A model generated the notes under the pieces. It searched no databases and was not told where the DNA came from. It saw only the letters and a list, made by a program, of their open reading frames with translations. 64,000 nt of DNA, taken from contig CM056569.1 in NCBI GenBank assembly GCA_029721515.1, forward strand, positions 10,682,007 to 10,746,006, in the 5' to 3' direction. Positions 37,213 to 52,200 of this stretch are shown here, in pieces. The DNA comes from Synanceia verrucosa (Eukaryota > Chordata > Actinopteri > Perciformes > Synanceiidae). Made by a program: the position numbers and the translations under genes. Each line of letters begins with the position of its first letter. Position 1 is the first letter of the stretch.

Positions 37213-40200
37213 TCCTAAAATACTCCTGGAGGGATATTCATATTCCTAGTAGTAGTAATTACCAGAATAAAAGCCTTCAAATAGTATTGATATGTTTCTA
37301 AATGCGGTATCAGTTCAACCCTGGCATGGGACTGGCAAGTAGTAACCCCATTTCCCAACTCTTTTATTTCCTGCTGCAAACTATCATGTGAACAAGAAAT
37401 GCCCAGACATCAGCCAAGAATCTCATCATGAGAAGTCATTGGAATTGAGTTACTTGACATCAGACACCTGCCCACTGATGTGTGACAACAGTTTTCAAAC
37501 CTCATTGAGCTCTGGTCCTACACCACAGCACCCTCCCCCCTCTCACACCCACTCTTTTTTTTTTTACACTCAAATCCATGAATCATTAGCTTCTGGAGCC
37601 ACAGAGGGATGAATAAAAGTTTTATTGCTCCCTTCTCACCAACTGAAATCCCCTCAGTTCAGCTGAATATCTCTTGACTGAAGGGATCATTCACCCAAGG
37701 TCATATACAACAGAGCCACGCAAAGTGAAATTGATGGGAGAGATTCACAACTTTGTGCTTGAGAAATGTTCCCTGCAATCTGTTCAAATGTGTTTTATTT
37801 TTCTTCTCTGCCTCCCGCCACATGTCGCACAGCGGGGAAGAGGCAAGCGGAGAAATGTATTCTCCATTTATCCCCTCGTTTTATGTGCAGCTCGAGGATT
37901 TATTGACACAATTTAATTACGGGACCTTCCCAAAACGGCATTAACAGTCGATAAACGTTACCATTGAGGGGGCTTTTTAGTAATTATCTTTTCAGAGACT
38001 CCATCTTCCAGTCTAGTGTGAATTCACAAAACAACATTTGATGAGAACTGTTGCCAGATCCTTGCCTCAGACAACTGCATTGAGAAAACTTCCAGTCTCA
38101 CGTGTCCAGACATTCCACACTCACATTTGAGCACACATGTAACAGACACCTGCACAAGTGCAGTCAGCAGCCCCCAAATCTTGACGCCTCTGTGCTCACC
38201 ATCCCCCCAAGATTTCCTTCCTTTCGCTGTCTGGCTGTGAGCAGCTGCTGCTACCTCATACCCTACTTAGACAGCTGTGCTAGGTCATCATTTCAAAGCC
38301 AAAACAAACGGCTCATGAGGTAGCCTCAGTGGCGGTCTGCTAATGACCGGGGTGTGAGGGAGTCAGGGAAGTCACAGGGATGTGTGTCCTGTCTGCAAGT
38401 GAAGTAAGAGAGCACCACCATGACCACTCCAGGCAGTACACATCAGCCTTGGGATTTATATTAGCTCCGTTCTGTTCCTGCACTGCCTGATCTCCCATAT
38501 GCACATGTTTGTTCCTCCCCTTCCCAACTCCCTTTCTATTGTTTTTTTTCCTAATCACTCTCTCGCCAATTTTCTCCTCATTTCGTATTTGGGCTTTTTC
38601 TTTCCACTGTGGTACCGCCTGAGTCTTTGTCTACTCCCCACCTTCTCCCCGTGCTGTTTGGAAGCAGTGCAACAGCCCCTTCCAGCGACTGAGCAGCTCC
38701 TTAATTTCCTCTACTGTGCTGCTGCATATGCAAAGCCAGCCCAAACCCTCTGGGGCTTTCTGTGTGCTGAGGACCTATAATACCTCCACTAAGCTTAGTC
38801 TGATCCAGACTAACCCCCAGAACCAAAAACCAGGTTGCCTTTCTAAATGGAAAGCTGCCCTCTGTTGGTGCTCTGGACTCATTTGGGCTTGAACTCGCCT
38901 CCGGCTGTGGACATGGTGGAAGATATAAGACACGTGAGAGCAGAAAATGGCTGAGTCGGCCTGCTCAACAGATGGCACGATCCTCTGAGCCAGTCCTGCT
39001 CGCCACCCCACACAGTGGACACTGCAGCCCCCTCTCAAGAAAAATGCCAATCAGGCCCCTGAACAAACACACATAGCTGTTAATGTGTTTGTGGGAATGG
39101 TGTTTTTTCTGCAAATGTTTCCAGTTGAGACCTGCATGTAGCTGGGAAGAACATGATGTATTTAGACAATGATCGTAGGAGGTTGTGTCGCTCTGTTTGG
39201 GCGGTTAGTTTGTTTTCACTCTGCCATTGTTTTGTCTTTGGCCTTCTCTGTCTCTCCCTCATTTTCTCCTTCACCCTGTCCCCTTCGCTCTTCAAATGTG
39301 GACCAATTAATTTGTGTGGCAAATTGGGCTTGGCAATAGCTTGAAAAAAGGGCATAATTGTCCCTGGTGAGCCAAGGGGACAGGGCGAGAGAGGAAGAGC
39401 AGCAAGGCAACAAACAATTCCTCTGTCTCTTACACAACGGTAATGCAAAAAGGAACTGTTGGGATGGATGAGAATCATTTTACCACCTGGGTGGGGATGA
39501 AGCATGCTAAAACTTTGGTGTGGGCATCTGCACTAAATTAGGGGCTGTTCATTAACTTGATCTATAATTTCACGCATCTGACACTGAAATGAGGAAAGAA
39601 AAAAAATCCTGGTGTTTGAAGTTAGTGTCTCAATGTATGTAGGGTTCCCCTCAGGCATCCTTTTGTGATTGAGCTACAGTATGCAGCACATGGACCTATA
39701 CTGACTGAGCTATACTATCAGTAGCTGCTGATGCGCAAAAATGAAAGTTGCTGACTGTTCTAAGATCTTTTTTCTCTACTACATGTACTAATTCAGTTTT
39801 ATAAATATGCTTATTGAATACTAAGATACATCTGTAGGGAAAACTGACAGCCACAGACTAACTACCCCCTGCTGTGTTGGACCATGTCAAACCCTGGGCC
39901 TAATAATGTTTTAATTGATCCCTTTCCTTGCTAGCGGATGGCATGGTGAGTCCCAGAAAGCCAGCGTGCTTCTCTTTAACACGTCAAATGAGTATCGACA
40001 GACCCCTCCAGCTTCTCTAAACATTAATATGTTAACACCCAGACCTCATCTCTCTCACTTATGCGTATCTACAGCCAGCCATTTATACAGATGCATGCAT
40101 GTGCAAATTCTTTGGGACCGGCAATCAAAGGTGAACAACATGGGGACTAAGACACAGTAAATTGTTGATTGATGTGACAAATTTTTGAGGCATTTCAGTG

Positions 40201-40586
40201 TGAGAAAGCCAGATGGGAAGGGATCGGGGTAAACTTACTCACTCATTGTACATGACTGAGTAACAGCATCAACATGGTCACTTTTAAATTATTCAAATAA
40301 TCAGAGAAGTTTTTCTCGCCTTTTACACAAGAATTAAACTCAATTTTGGTGAGAAGAATCAGTTTCCCATATGTTCACTAGGTGGAAGTCACACTTTCAT
40401 GATTGAAGAGTGTCTACTGCTCTATGAGGAACAATTTATTTAGCAGTAGTGCAGTAACAACCCAACAGCATCTGCCTGCGTTAAAGAGTTTTAGCATTTG
40501 TGGATGGAGTGCAGATGAACTATGGGTTGTAGCTGTGTTTGTTTATCTGTATATTAGGAAGCTGCATGGTGGGATGGACAAGCACG

Positions 40587-40607
40587 CACACACACACACA
40601 CACACAC
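40587..40607. repeat. CA microsatellite
   Basis: An uninterrupted CA run. Confidence 0.9.
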
Positions 40608-40941
40608 TGCTAATTACATGTTAACACGAACACATGCATGCACACCCCCTAAACAGGATCACCTTGAAGGAAGTCCGAAAGCTAATGATACTCCATTCCC
40701 CAGATGACATCAGGCTATAATATGTATGCTTTATGCATGCCTGGCCTAATATGAATTATTGTAAAATAGTGTTGTATTTGCATATGAGCTTCCGGGCTGT
40801 GCTGGAATTAGCATTTTTACAACAGCTCAAATTAAATCCCTCTGCTTAATTTGCCTGCATGCTAATTTGATTTAAATTGAGTCTATTTCATTCCTTTTTA
40901 CACTCCAAACCCACACAGCACTAACATACAAACCACGCGTG

Positions 40942-40957
40942 CACACACACACACACA
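40942..40957. repeat. Short CA microsatellite
   Basis: About eight CA units. Confidence 0.85.
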
Positions 40958-43220
40958 GAGCCTAGCACATACTGGATTAGACACAAATAAACGCACACAT
41001 CTGATCTGACGTGTTTGTGTATCCACATAGAAACACTGAAGCAAGAGGAGAGCTGGACTCGTAGCGGTTTTGATCCAACTTTAAATCACTGTAATTCCAA
41101 CCCCAGTCTACCGCCTCGTTCATCATACTGCCGGACACTGCTCAAGTGGAAATCTCATTGTCGGCTCCACTCGTTCATTTCAAAACACGTCCTAGTACAG
41201 TACATCTTTAAAAAAGAAAAAAAAAAAATCAACATCCACAAGAGGAGGGAGCACACATCATGCTAACACTTCAAATGAAAAGTGGTGAAAATACCTTCAC
41301 TAATATTACCAGCGCTTAATTACCAACCAGTGTGGATGCCGACCTTGTGATGAGACTGTGTATCTGAGATAAAACAATGTTATCAGTCCCATGCAAGATG
41401 CTCCTTGCTTGCAGGTTGGACTAAATGAGTATCAAGTCATTATCATTTTCTTCGGATAAAAATGCATACACTAAGTCCTTGTCAACAATGTGCTTTGCAA
41501 TTATGTTTAAAGGTTGTATCAGACCCATTATTAACTGCATGAATGCTGATTTCTCTGGCAAGTATATTATTTAAGGCCATTAGCCTCATCTATGGATTGC
41601 AGTCCTTTTTACTCGCACTTAGACCACAGAGTTGCACAAAAGCCAAACAATTTTCACTACATGTGTGACCCTCCCACTCTTAAGAGATGTGGATAATCAC
41701 ACACATTCTGAAGATGCTGTACAGGCCCAGATGTGGGTAATTAAAGGTTAGCCTGCAGCCACTGATGCTATACCTAAGTGCACTTACTTCTGCAAGACAC
41801 ATTGACTTGAAAATGGTGTGGCAATTTTACCATGCTGTACCATTCATGTCTCAGAGTAGGAATATTGACATAACAAAAAGACCATAATCCAAATTGTAAA
41901 TTCAATGGAGTGGCAATCAACAAACCTCCCAGAATTTCTGTCTCTTAATCCATATATTTGAATATCTCTATGTGAAATGACTGGGTCTATCACACTGTGA
42001 AATGGTATGGATTTCAGTCAGTCTGGTACCGCTTAATCTGTCCTTTGAGTTTTTAGGGTGCCAAAAAACAGTAGAGGACCACATCAACGCAGTGTACCAC
42101 ACCGGGCCTTTATACTTACTCAGTATCTTTCTTTCACATACACACACTCTCATACAAAGGGTACCTTGTAGCATGTCTTTGAAGCCGGGATCAGCCGGTG
42201 AGCTGAACACAATGCCAGCTATTTTGCATCTGCTGGGCTTACACTTGGCATGATTCGGGCCTTGCTGGCATTATGTACTAAATCTGATCACCCTTCATAC
42301 GCCATGCCAGTGATCTGTATAACAATGCAGGTGTTTCGTGACATTGCCCCAGTGACAGTACAATTAATGGATTGATGCTGTAGCTGCAGTGATGGGATTA
42401 CTGGACCAGTCAAGTCTGAAATACATCAGCGTTGGCTGTGCAGGTGATGTTTTACTGCAGTGTGCAGTCTGAACAAGTCCTACTAATATATAGACTGGAG
42501 GCTCAAGGGTGATGAGTCTGATTTAAGAGGTTTTAATGTTAACAGTAGACTTCCAACAACACAATTAAACTCTTTCGAATAAAAAAAACTATACAAGTCA
42601 CAATGTAATTGTGTTAATCACATCCACTGTGTTCAAGATCAAAATATTCTGTAAGTGGTGGAGGTGTCTGATGACCTTATTTGCATTAATGCATTAATGG
42701 TAGCTAATTTATCTCCTGACTCTTGATGGAGTCATTAAGCACATTCTGCATACAAGTATCCCAGAATAATAAATGGTCATTTAATGCAGGTTTGGCTAAA
42801 GCATGACCTCGTCTGCTGTACCTTCACGGCCTGTTAATCAATTCCATACAAGATGATGCCAGACTCATGATAATGATTTCAGCGATTATTAACATGGTGT
42901 TGTTTAAAAACAAGCATTATGCATTCATTAAGATATGAATCAAATAACCGGTCTGGATTTTGTGCACTATAAGCAAAACTACTAACTATGGGGAGCCAAG
43001 GTCGGTGAGCCTGCATGATGCCAGGAATTATTTGTCACTTCATTAATTAATTATTCTATTGGAAGTACTGTAAAAGAGCCACCTGGATATTGCTGAATGT
43101 GTCACTTTGTTTAAAGGCAGCCCAAATTTGTGTGTTTGGGGGGAGCAAATGTCTTTTTGTGCAATTTTATAGCACATAAAAGTTGGGTTATGAAAGCCTT
43201 TATGAATTATCTACAACAGA

Positions 43221-43221
<1 letters not shown>

Positions 43222-43250
<29 letters not shown>
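43222..43250. repeat. GT microsatellite
   Basis: An uninterrupted run of about 29 bases. Confidence 0.95.
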
Positions 43251-43252
<2 letters not shown>

Positions 43253-46200
43253 CACCTGGCCCTAGGCTGGATCTTTGGTCTCACTCCAGGGGTCCTCAGA
43301 GTGCGACACATTGCGCTGATCTCAGTGCAGCACATTTGTGTGCCTGAGGGGTATGTTGAGATTCTGCAGTGGGGTTAATGGTCTAAACCATTCATCTCCA
43401 TGGAGTGCCTCAGAGCGATTTCTCAGTCCCAGCCAGAAAGCTTACATCCACCACCACCTTACCTACAGCACTCTCCAATGCTTGACGGCGATTGGGAATC
43501 TTTATGCCCTAAGCTCCTCTTGTCACAGTTGATTTACATTCAGTGGAGTGATGGAGTGAGTGCTCAAAGTCTGTCTTTGCAGAGTGGTCTTTCAAACCTA
43601 ATACTCTCTCACACATACTACATCCGTCACTATTTTCTGTCACTCCGCCCTCCCACTTGTTTGTTTGCTTGCTCACTCATTATCTCACTCTCTTGCGTAC
43701 TTATTCACACACTCACCGCTTTACACTTGCTCCCTCTTTGGCTTCCCTGTGCCACCAAGTGAGTCATGCCATTCGAGGAGCTGAGATTTATTGTGACACA
43801 CAGCTTTAGTTTGGTTTATTAGTTATGGCAAATGAGAGTGAAAGCCTCCATTGAGAGGCAAAAAGGCTCTCACGCCATCGCCAGACCCATAGGCTTTTCC
43901 AGTTGAAACTGAGCCAAGTTGAGTTTCTAATAGCACCGCGCTCTAAGTGCCCATCCCATCATGCAGTTTGAACGTGGAATATGCATCCCCACACACACAC
44001 TCGTACATAAGCGATTACTGAAGGGTCCCTGGACATTTATGAGTCATTTAAACAGGATCCATCATAACATCCATGAACAGTCTGTTTCCCCTTAGCTTTA
44101 ACGCTCCCTCGGTGCAGTCTTTCATGTCATTCATCATTCTCTCATCACCTAATTAATTACCACAATCCCCTCCATCAGTTAAGTCATGATGAAGGATATT
44201 TCAAATTAAGTGTAGCTAATTAATATCCAACAGAGAGGGGCAGTGGTCATTTGCCTTGAAAGGACCTTCCATCTTTCCTCCTTTCCTTTAAGGGCTTTAA
44301 GGCAAACACGTAGTCTGACGTATTTCATCACAAAATTTTAGTCCTCTCAAGTTCAATCTCACTCAGAACTTACAGAGTCATGCGTTAATCCACTCATCTC
44401 TCCACTTTTATCTCCCCCTCAGTCTCATAGTTAGTACAAGAGAGCACTAAAGGGGGGATGTGGGGGAAGAGGGGAGAAGGCTGTTGAGCAGACTTGATGA
44501 TGTCAGGATTTATGCCTACATGGATTTCTTTAAGTACACCTTCCAAATAAGATTTTCCCACTCCCCCTCATGCCCCTCAGAGAGAGGAAAAATAAATAAT
44601 GATGAGACTCTCGAAGAGATTTCCTTTCACTGGCTCCTTCCTGCTGCTGCCCGGGTAAGACAGAAATTTCACACCACATGAGCTGCTGCCTCTCATTACA
44701 CGGCACAATTTAATTGGCTGTGCTTTTCCCCCCGTTGTGATTGTTCAAGGAGAGATGTCCATGAAAAAGATAAACTGTAGTTTCACCATTAAGTCCCATA
44801 GGGACAGTGTCTTTGGCCAAATTATGCCAACTTCAATGGGAAGAGAAGGGAAACACCCAGGAGAAATGAGTCAGTTAGCAGGTAGTAAAGTGCTACTGAA
44901 AGGCCTGATAAAACATGACTACATGAGCTGTTGTCAGCAAATTCATATTTCACCCTACATCAAACTCAGGTTTTGTCTTAAATCTCAGTCTCTCAAAGCA
45001 TGTATTTTCCTTGTGCATAACAAATAGGATAGTGAAATTAAATTATTATGCTCAAAGAGGTTTTTACAGTTATACAAGGTCTGCACAGTATACATCTATA
45101 AAAATAGTATTGTGTTCTCTACACACATACTCGACACCTAATGGAACCAAGAGATGGACAATATCACATCTGTAATAATATGCTTTCATTCTCCATTACT
45201 GCCAAAGAGCACCACTGATCAGATGGTCTGGAAAATCCACTTTGACCTATGCTAAAAATAACCATATTCAGTGATGTCTGCCTCAGTAATGGGCTCTGAG
45301 TATAGTGTACAAACAACACATTTGTTTCCAGAGAAAACAGTCTCAGAACTTGGTAAGACATTATATACTGTATATAATATAATATCATATAATATAAAGA
45401 TAAATGTGCAAACAAATAAAGTGTATTCAGGGGTTGGGGCCAGGCTGACAATCAGTGTGAACTTCCACAGATGTGGGAGATGCTCAAGATGCTGTGGGCC
45501 ACAGCGATTAGGAGTAGGTGGATAGAAAAGAAAGCAAAACACATAAGGGAAAGAGCTTTGAGATTAAGAGAAAGAATGGATGGATTGACTTTCAAAGACA
45601 TTCGAAGCAGATGAGATGATATAAATGAAGGAAAGGTCAAAGCTTCTATGAGTAACAGGGATTTCTTTTAATGTTTCTCCACTGCTTAGTCACAACTCTT
45701 CTTCTTGTACAAAGCTCAAAGACAATTTCCAAAAACTAATCCTGGAGCCTACATCTATAATCCCACAGCTACGATACGGTTCCTGACATTTTATGAAATT
45801 ATCTCAAACGTTCTTTTAAGGATCTGAAATTTGGTAATGAAAGTCAAGATACTGTATTTGGGATTTAATGTCACCATTTTGATCTTACTTCAATTTTTTT
45901 GTCACACAAAAGGAAAGAAGTCAACTTTAGTCAAGAAATTATCAGTCATACAGTTTGAATTTAACCAACTTCTTTCAAAGCTGGGAGTCAACATTAGCTC
46001 CATGAATTAAGTGAGTTTTTCAAAGGAAAGCACTCTGCCTTTCTGTATTATTATTATAACAAATGGAAACCCAAGCATTATCGGGAAGAAAATGAAAGAA
46101 TAACGTGGGTCTATAATGTGTGCTGGCTGGGTAAGAAAAAGTGAGGTGAAAATACAATCTTGTGTTAAAATCATAATCCATTGTGACAGACAGTAAGGTA

Positions 46201-49200
46201 ATAAGCAGTGAAAATAGCCCAAGCCCAGGCAACTTAGTAGTAATCAATTGTCTGCATAGTGACTAAAGCGATTCAGCGATGGGAGTCACAATAATAGCAA
46301 ACAAAAAAACAAAACAGAGCCACGCGAGGCTGTTCTTATCTCAAGATGACTGCTATCTCTTGGAAGACAGCCACTTTTCGTTTTTGCCATGCCTCATTGT
46401 GTGGCGTCTTTGAAACACACAAGGGCCTGTTACACAGTATTCATTTTGTTTCATCACTCACACAAAGGCTAGACTGACATTATTTGAGATAGTTTGTTTC
46501 ACATACAAAGACAGTAATTATTCAGGCTGCATCGAGAAGGCAATGACAGAATATCGAAGCAAAGCGTTCATAAAATCATCATAAATAACTGATCCATAGC
46601 TCCTTTGCATCAGTACTTCAGCCTTGCTTCATGCAATGATTCTCGAAGCTGTAAGAAAGGGCAATGTTCGAGTCATACTAATGGTCAAGGTTGCTTTTGG
46701 TTAAAGAGAAACTGAACAAAAAAAACATTCAGATTTGAGTCAGTTAATAAGAAAAACTCAAAGTCAAACTTGTAGACCGCCCAAGGCACTCCTGCACTCT
46801 CCAGAAAACCTGACAACAACTGAGAGCGAGAGAGGAAGTTTTTTTTCTGTTTAGACATACCTGTTTGTTATTCATTCCCCAACTTATTCAGGTACAGTAG
46901 AGCCAGTGTCCATCACTGAAAGAAGCTGCATGCCCTTGGTCATGCATTAGAGAAGCAGCTTCCTGTTTACTGCAGCTCTGCTACTGCTGCTGTTCCCAGC
47001 TGCCCTTACACAAGGCAGATCTATGCACCCGGTCACTGCTCTACATCTGTACAAGATCTGGAAATATTGATTAGGTGATAATTAAATTGTCCATCCCAGC
47101 TTGATATGGATTAATAATCGCCCACTAATGCCCTCCTGACATTCTGCTGTATTGACTCGATACTGTTTGCAGCAGTGTGCCGATAATTATGACGCTTGGC
47201 ATTCTTCATTTTGTCCCTAATGAGACCAATCAGAGTTGGCTCGACTTTTGCCTAAGAATTAGAAAGGAGTGAGAAGGAAGAATAGATTTTGTCTTAGGAC
47301 CCATTATTCAATGCTTTGGGCCTTATCACACAGATATTTCCTTGTCTTGCAAGAGCATTTATTTTATACATTCATCATTTTTTGATGTGCAATTAGTGCT
47401 TTGTCAGGATTAGGGATAAACTATCACACCATGTTGGTCCAAGTCACGTAAAGAGGACATCTTTGGACAAGCCAAATCGCCACTAGGAATACTATAAATA
47501 CTGAGATGAGAAGGAGGTATGGGCATCGTGCCACATCACTGCTTCGACTTCCTCACTGCCATCTGTGAGTGTTCCTCCTCTGGCATTCTCACAAAGGCCT
47601 TTTGTGCTTTTTTTCCTCCTTTGTCCCTGTTTGCTAGGTTTAATTAGGTTATTTACTTGAGCCTCACCTCCCAGTATTTCATTACAGTGGGCATTGCAGA
47701 TAGGGCTTCACACAGGGCAGGGGCAGATAAAAAGTTAGGACAAAAGATGATAAATGTTGCGAGTACGGACCGCAATGCAATCTGGCTGCCACGATGCAGA
47801 GATGCTCTAATGGCTTCCCAGCAAGGAAGGGGGAAGGCACTGTCGAGATGGCAATGTGATAAATGGTGCCAGGATGGCTATAAGGACCGTAGGCAAGACA
47901 AAGAAAAAGAGTCATGGAAGGAGGAAAAAACGAAGATGACCACAAAATGGAATCTAATTAATCTGGACTTGGTTCCCTCTTCTGACAAATTCAGTGCAGA
48001 AGAAGACAGGGAAGGGAAATTGTTTTTTTGGGGATATGTTCACCCCCCTTCTCTTCCCTGCCCAACCATTCCACTTTCCTCCCAGGTTGAAAAGGCAAAG
48101 GGACATATGGGTTGTGACACTGCTCCTGCACCTGTGGAATGATTAATGACAGCGGACTCGCCTCGCATGGTGCAGAGTCAAATATCTGCCACAAATACAC
48201 ACCAAGGAGAATTATTCTGCTATTTTCCATTTTTTACCATACACAAATATGTGTTTTAGAATCCCTTTGAATAAAACAATCATCACTGTGGACATTTTTT
48301 TGCTTTCACTTCTTATTTTTTGGTTCATAAATACCACAATCATATAAATGAATATTATAGTTACTGTACATCACATTAATATAAATGCTGGTATGAATGT
48401 ACAAAATAGACAAAAAAAGAGCATTACACAAGAATGGAAAGAGAAAGTGTCTCATCCAGGGGTAAATTAATGAACAACACAGAATTACTGCCAATATCTG
48501 ATACAGTAAGATGCTGAAGTAATTTACATGCTACACAGTCACATGACAAGCCGCCGCTCTGACAGTTTGACCCTCTTCCAAGTTGAAAAAGCATTTACTT
48601 TATGTGCTTAAGTGTGCTAGATTTCCCAGACTATTCATGAACTTAACAATCATGTCAAGTCAATGTGCTGGCTTACTATTTAACCTTTAATCTATGGAAG
48701 AAAACGGATGAAGTCATTACTTACTGAGGACCATAGTACCTTGTGGCATTTTGTGACAATGTCATTGGCTTTTTACTCTCTCTTTCTCGCAGTTTCACGA
48801 CACCACATTAAAAGCCAATAGGGCCCAGTCATTACTCACAGTTGTGCTTTTAGAATAATCGAGATAACTGTGAAAAGGGCGCTGTCGACAGATAGATCTC
48901 TCTACTTTTTACTGGGACATGTCTGTCTCTCCATCTAGCTGATTTATTACCAGCATGACTCCCTTCACAACTACACAAGCACATTATCATGGCCCACAAT
49001 TAAATATTGTACATGCACTTAATGTACACAGAAAGCCACACACATTCACTTACCCAGTGGACTCAAGCCCATTACTGCTGGCAAACATTGACACTTGAGG
49101 CCAGCGTCTTTGTGTACCCTCTCGCTCTGTCAACTGAGCCTCACTTTGGCAAAGCGTGAAAAGGACCAAGAAGAGAAGCCCAACCAACTCCATCAGTCCA

Positions 49201-52200
49201 AAGGCCACATCTCCGGTCCCCAACAGTCTTTCACCCCGAGGACAATCCTCGTCTATAGAAATCTACCTCTTTATTCAGCCAGCCTCTTAGAAAATATGAC
49301 ACAACCATCCATTAAATTCCTAAAACAAAACACAGTCTACTCAGAATTACTCCATGGTATCCACTCTTTACTTGATGTGACATATTTCTAATCTCCACCC
49401 CACCAAAGTGTCATTTCATCTCCTAGATCATGTCATTATAACCACCTCCAATGTGATGTTCCAATGACCATACGAAACTGTATTTCAATAACATTTTTAT
49501 CCAAAAGAGTAATTAATCAAAGTTTCAGCAGCTGATACTATGGTAATTTTCTTTTTCTCACAGGTGAATGTACCTTAAAACTTTTGGCTCAAACAGTCTT
49601 CTAATAACACCCACACACTGTAAACAGACCATCCATAGTCATCCTCTATGCATCTCCTGATGAATCATCCACACACGTCAAGAACCAGCCGTTCAAAAGT
49701 GCTCTGACGCGCTTTATTTCACTAGATTATTTTAATTATGTCCCCTGGGGGTTGTTGTTTTTTGCTCCTGGGGTGACATTGCACTGTTTACTTCCAAGTG
49801 AAAACCCCCATCAACCAGTCTGACCCTGATACCATGCTCCCTCATTTGTTTCCCATCTGTAGCTCTTCAAAGAAATAACCCCACACACACAAGAGCTGAA
49901 CCGTTTTCTTCAGGGGGTTGCAATTAAGAATTCAAAGACCTCTACTTAGATTTACTGCATGGGGTTTAGTTGGAGATATATTTTTGTAATGTGCAGCTGA
50001 CAGCTAATTTGTTATTCTGCAGTACCCCATGCCAGTTATTTAATGTAAAACAAACTCATTAAAAATGTCATCATTAATTAAAATGAATTCATTTGGACAA
50101 TTATTTGGCATTTTGACAAATAGTGAATCAAATGCTGCAGCTTTGAGGCAACTTTTTGCCCACAATTGTTTTTTTTGTTTTTTTTTGTTTTATTTTTAGC
50201 ACTTTGATAAAACCAAATTAACCAGTGATAGTATGGTGATCAGTGGTTTCTATGAAGGCCAATCAAATGATGCAAAACATGCAAAAACAAAACATTTCTC
50301 ACCAAAGCACTAAAATGGCTTAACCACCAGATACTCAAATATGAAAATTAACATCCAGTTATAGCACAGAATGCACCACTCAAGTCAGTCAATCAATACT
50401 ATAATCTCAATACTGCTTTCATCAAAGAGTGTCTCATAGTGTTCAGAATTCTTTTACACAACTGTATCCTGACAGATGACACTCATCATTGGCTTCAAAG
50501 ATGAAAAGGTAATTTTTCACCTCAAAAATGTTTCAATCGCCACCTTTTTACTTCCTCTTTTATGTGCAGTACTTTCCCATGTCTGCTACGTAAAATTAGT
50601 GGCCTGTGAAAGGTCACTTTGGTCCTTGAGTGACTGTTTGTAGTATCTCTCCAGCATATCCTTTGTCCCAGTAATAGGTTTCTGGTTTGACGAGACCAGC
50701 TGTCTCTCCAGGTTTCTCAGAATTTTAATTGTAGTTTCATATTCTTACATTGTCATTATTTATCCCCATTGCATTAGTAAAATATTCCCAGAACCACGAT
50801 GTTGAGATAGGTAGAATATGATGGTTTGACATATAGTCTAATAGATTATTTATAAAGTCTATTCATATTTTTCCAGAAATCTTGGTTTAGGTGTGACTGT
50901 TTTTGAACTTGGGAATGTTCACTGGATATGTGAGCTGCTGAAAAGAAGCCAGTGCTGGAGCATTTGCTAGCTGGACTGGAAGTGACTGAGAAAAAAACAC
51001 ATTGCAGGGAATGTGTCACTTCACATGCCCTGACAACTGGCATCCATTGGAAATGGCTCGGCGCTACTTATCCATACAATTAGAGTGTTTAAATATACAA
51101 TGTCGACTCCCTGGAATGATTTGCTCCATAATCCATCTCTGTTCCTACGGAGATTGAGGCAAGCTTTTCCACTCTGCAGCTGAGGGCAAAGACAATGTGA
51201 AGTTTATGCTACAAAGAAACAGGACAGGCCCAAGCACAGTGTAATTCCCTCTTGAATGCAGTCAGTCAAATATGTTGCTTATTTGATTTTCCATTCCATT
51301 TCAACCATTTATATTTTTTGCTATTATATAGTGGGAAACCAGCAGCTTTGTAGATTATCATCTGCACATGCTGTCACAGTGATATATACTTATCTCTTAT
51401 AAGATTTACATCACATATATGGCATCAGAATCATACACCATCATGCTCTCTTATTATCTACACGTGATTACATTGGCAGTAAGCTGACATGGCCAAAGAA
51501 TGTTTATCAGTTTTCCATTTTTAACATCCATCTTTTCAAGTCTGTGCAGCCCCAGTATGATAACTGTTGGCCATTTTGCAGCGGCACTGCCATTTAATGA
51601 ATCGTTCCATTGCCTAGTGGATAACAGAATGAACGAATGGCTTTCTGTGTTAGTGGCTGCCACTGCCTATCCTATCAGATAATTAACTTTTTGCAAATAG
51701 ACTGCGCTGACTACCAAACAGAGTAAGCCTGCACAATTAGAATTACTTATCTACGTTCTCTCTTTTTTCCCCCAGACGTCGGAGGAAAAACAAACAAGAC
51801 AACCAAATCAAAATTTCGTGTGTCTTGCTCTACTGTTTCCTCAAATGGTCACACGAATTGGCCCCAGATTTATGAATTAATACAAATGAAGAAGTAATGA
51901 ATGAGGGGAGGGTCTTATTGAAATTGAAGCCTTATTATTATATAATTATTAAGCATTCTCACTATACAACCTTAGTCCAGATGTTCAGAATTTACAACAG
52001 GAGGGTCTAGCGTTTTCCACCACCCCCCACTGCTCTCTCTTTTTTTTTTCTCTGACGGATGGTCTCGCACCAATGGTGACACAATTCAATATTTATATGT
52101 TTCCTTCTGTTTGGTTTCTACCGCAAAGGGAGGTGGGCTTTCATGTGTCTGATTTGCCACAGCAGTGATTCAGTCCCAGCTTTTAAAGCGTTGGGGGCCG

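Noticed and set aside
39080..39505. 141-codon minus-strand open frame
   Set aside because: No domain, and it overlaps open frames on the other strand. Typical of a long intron.
47657..48142. Longest open frame in the window (161 codons, + strand)
   Set aside because: No recognisable domain, no plausible splice partners, biased by a local purine-rich stretch, and overlapped by minus-strand open frames. Length is within chance for 64 kb of six-frame sequence.
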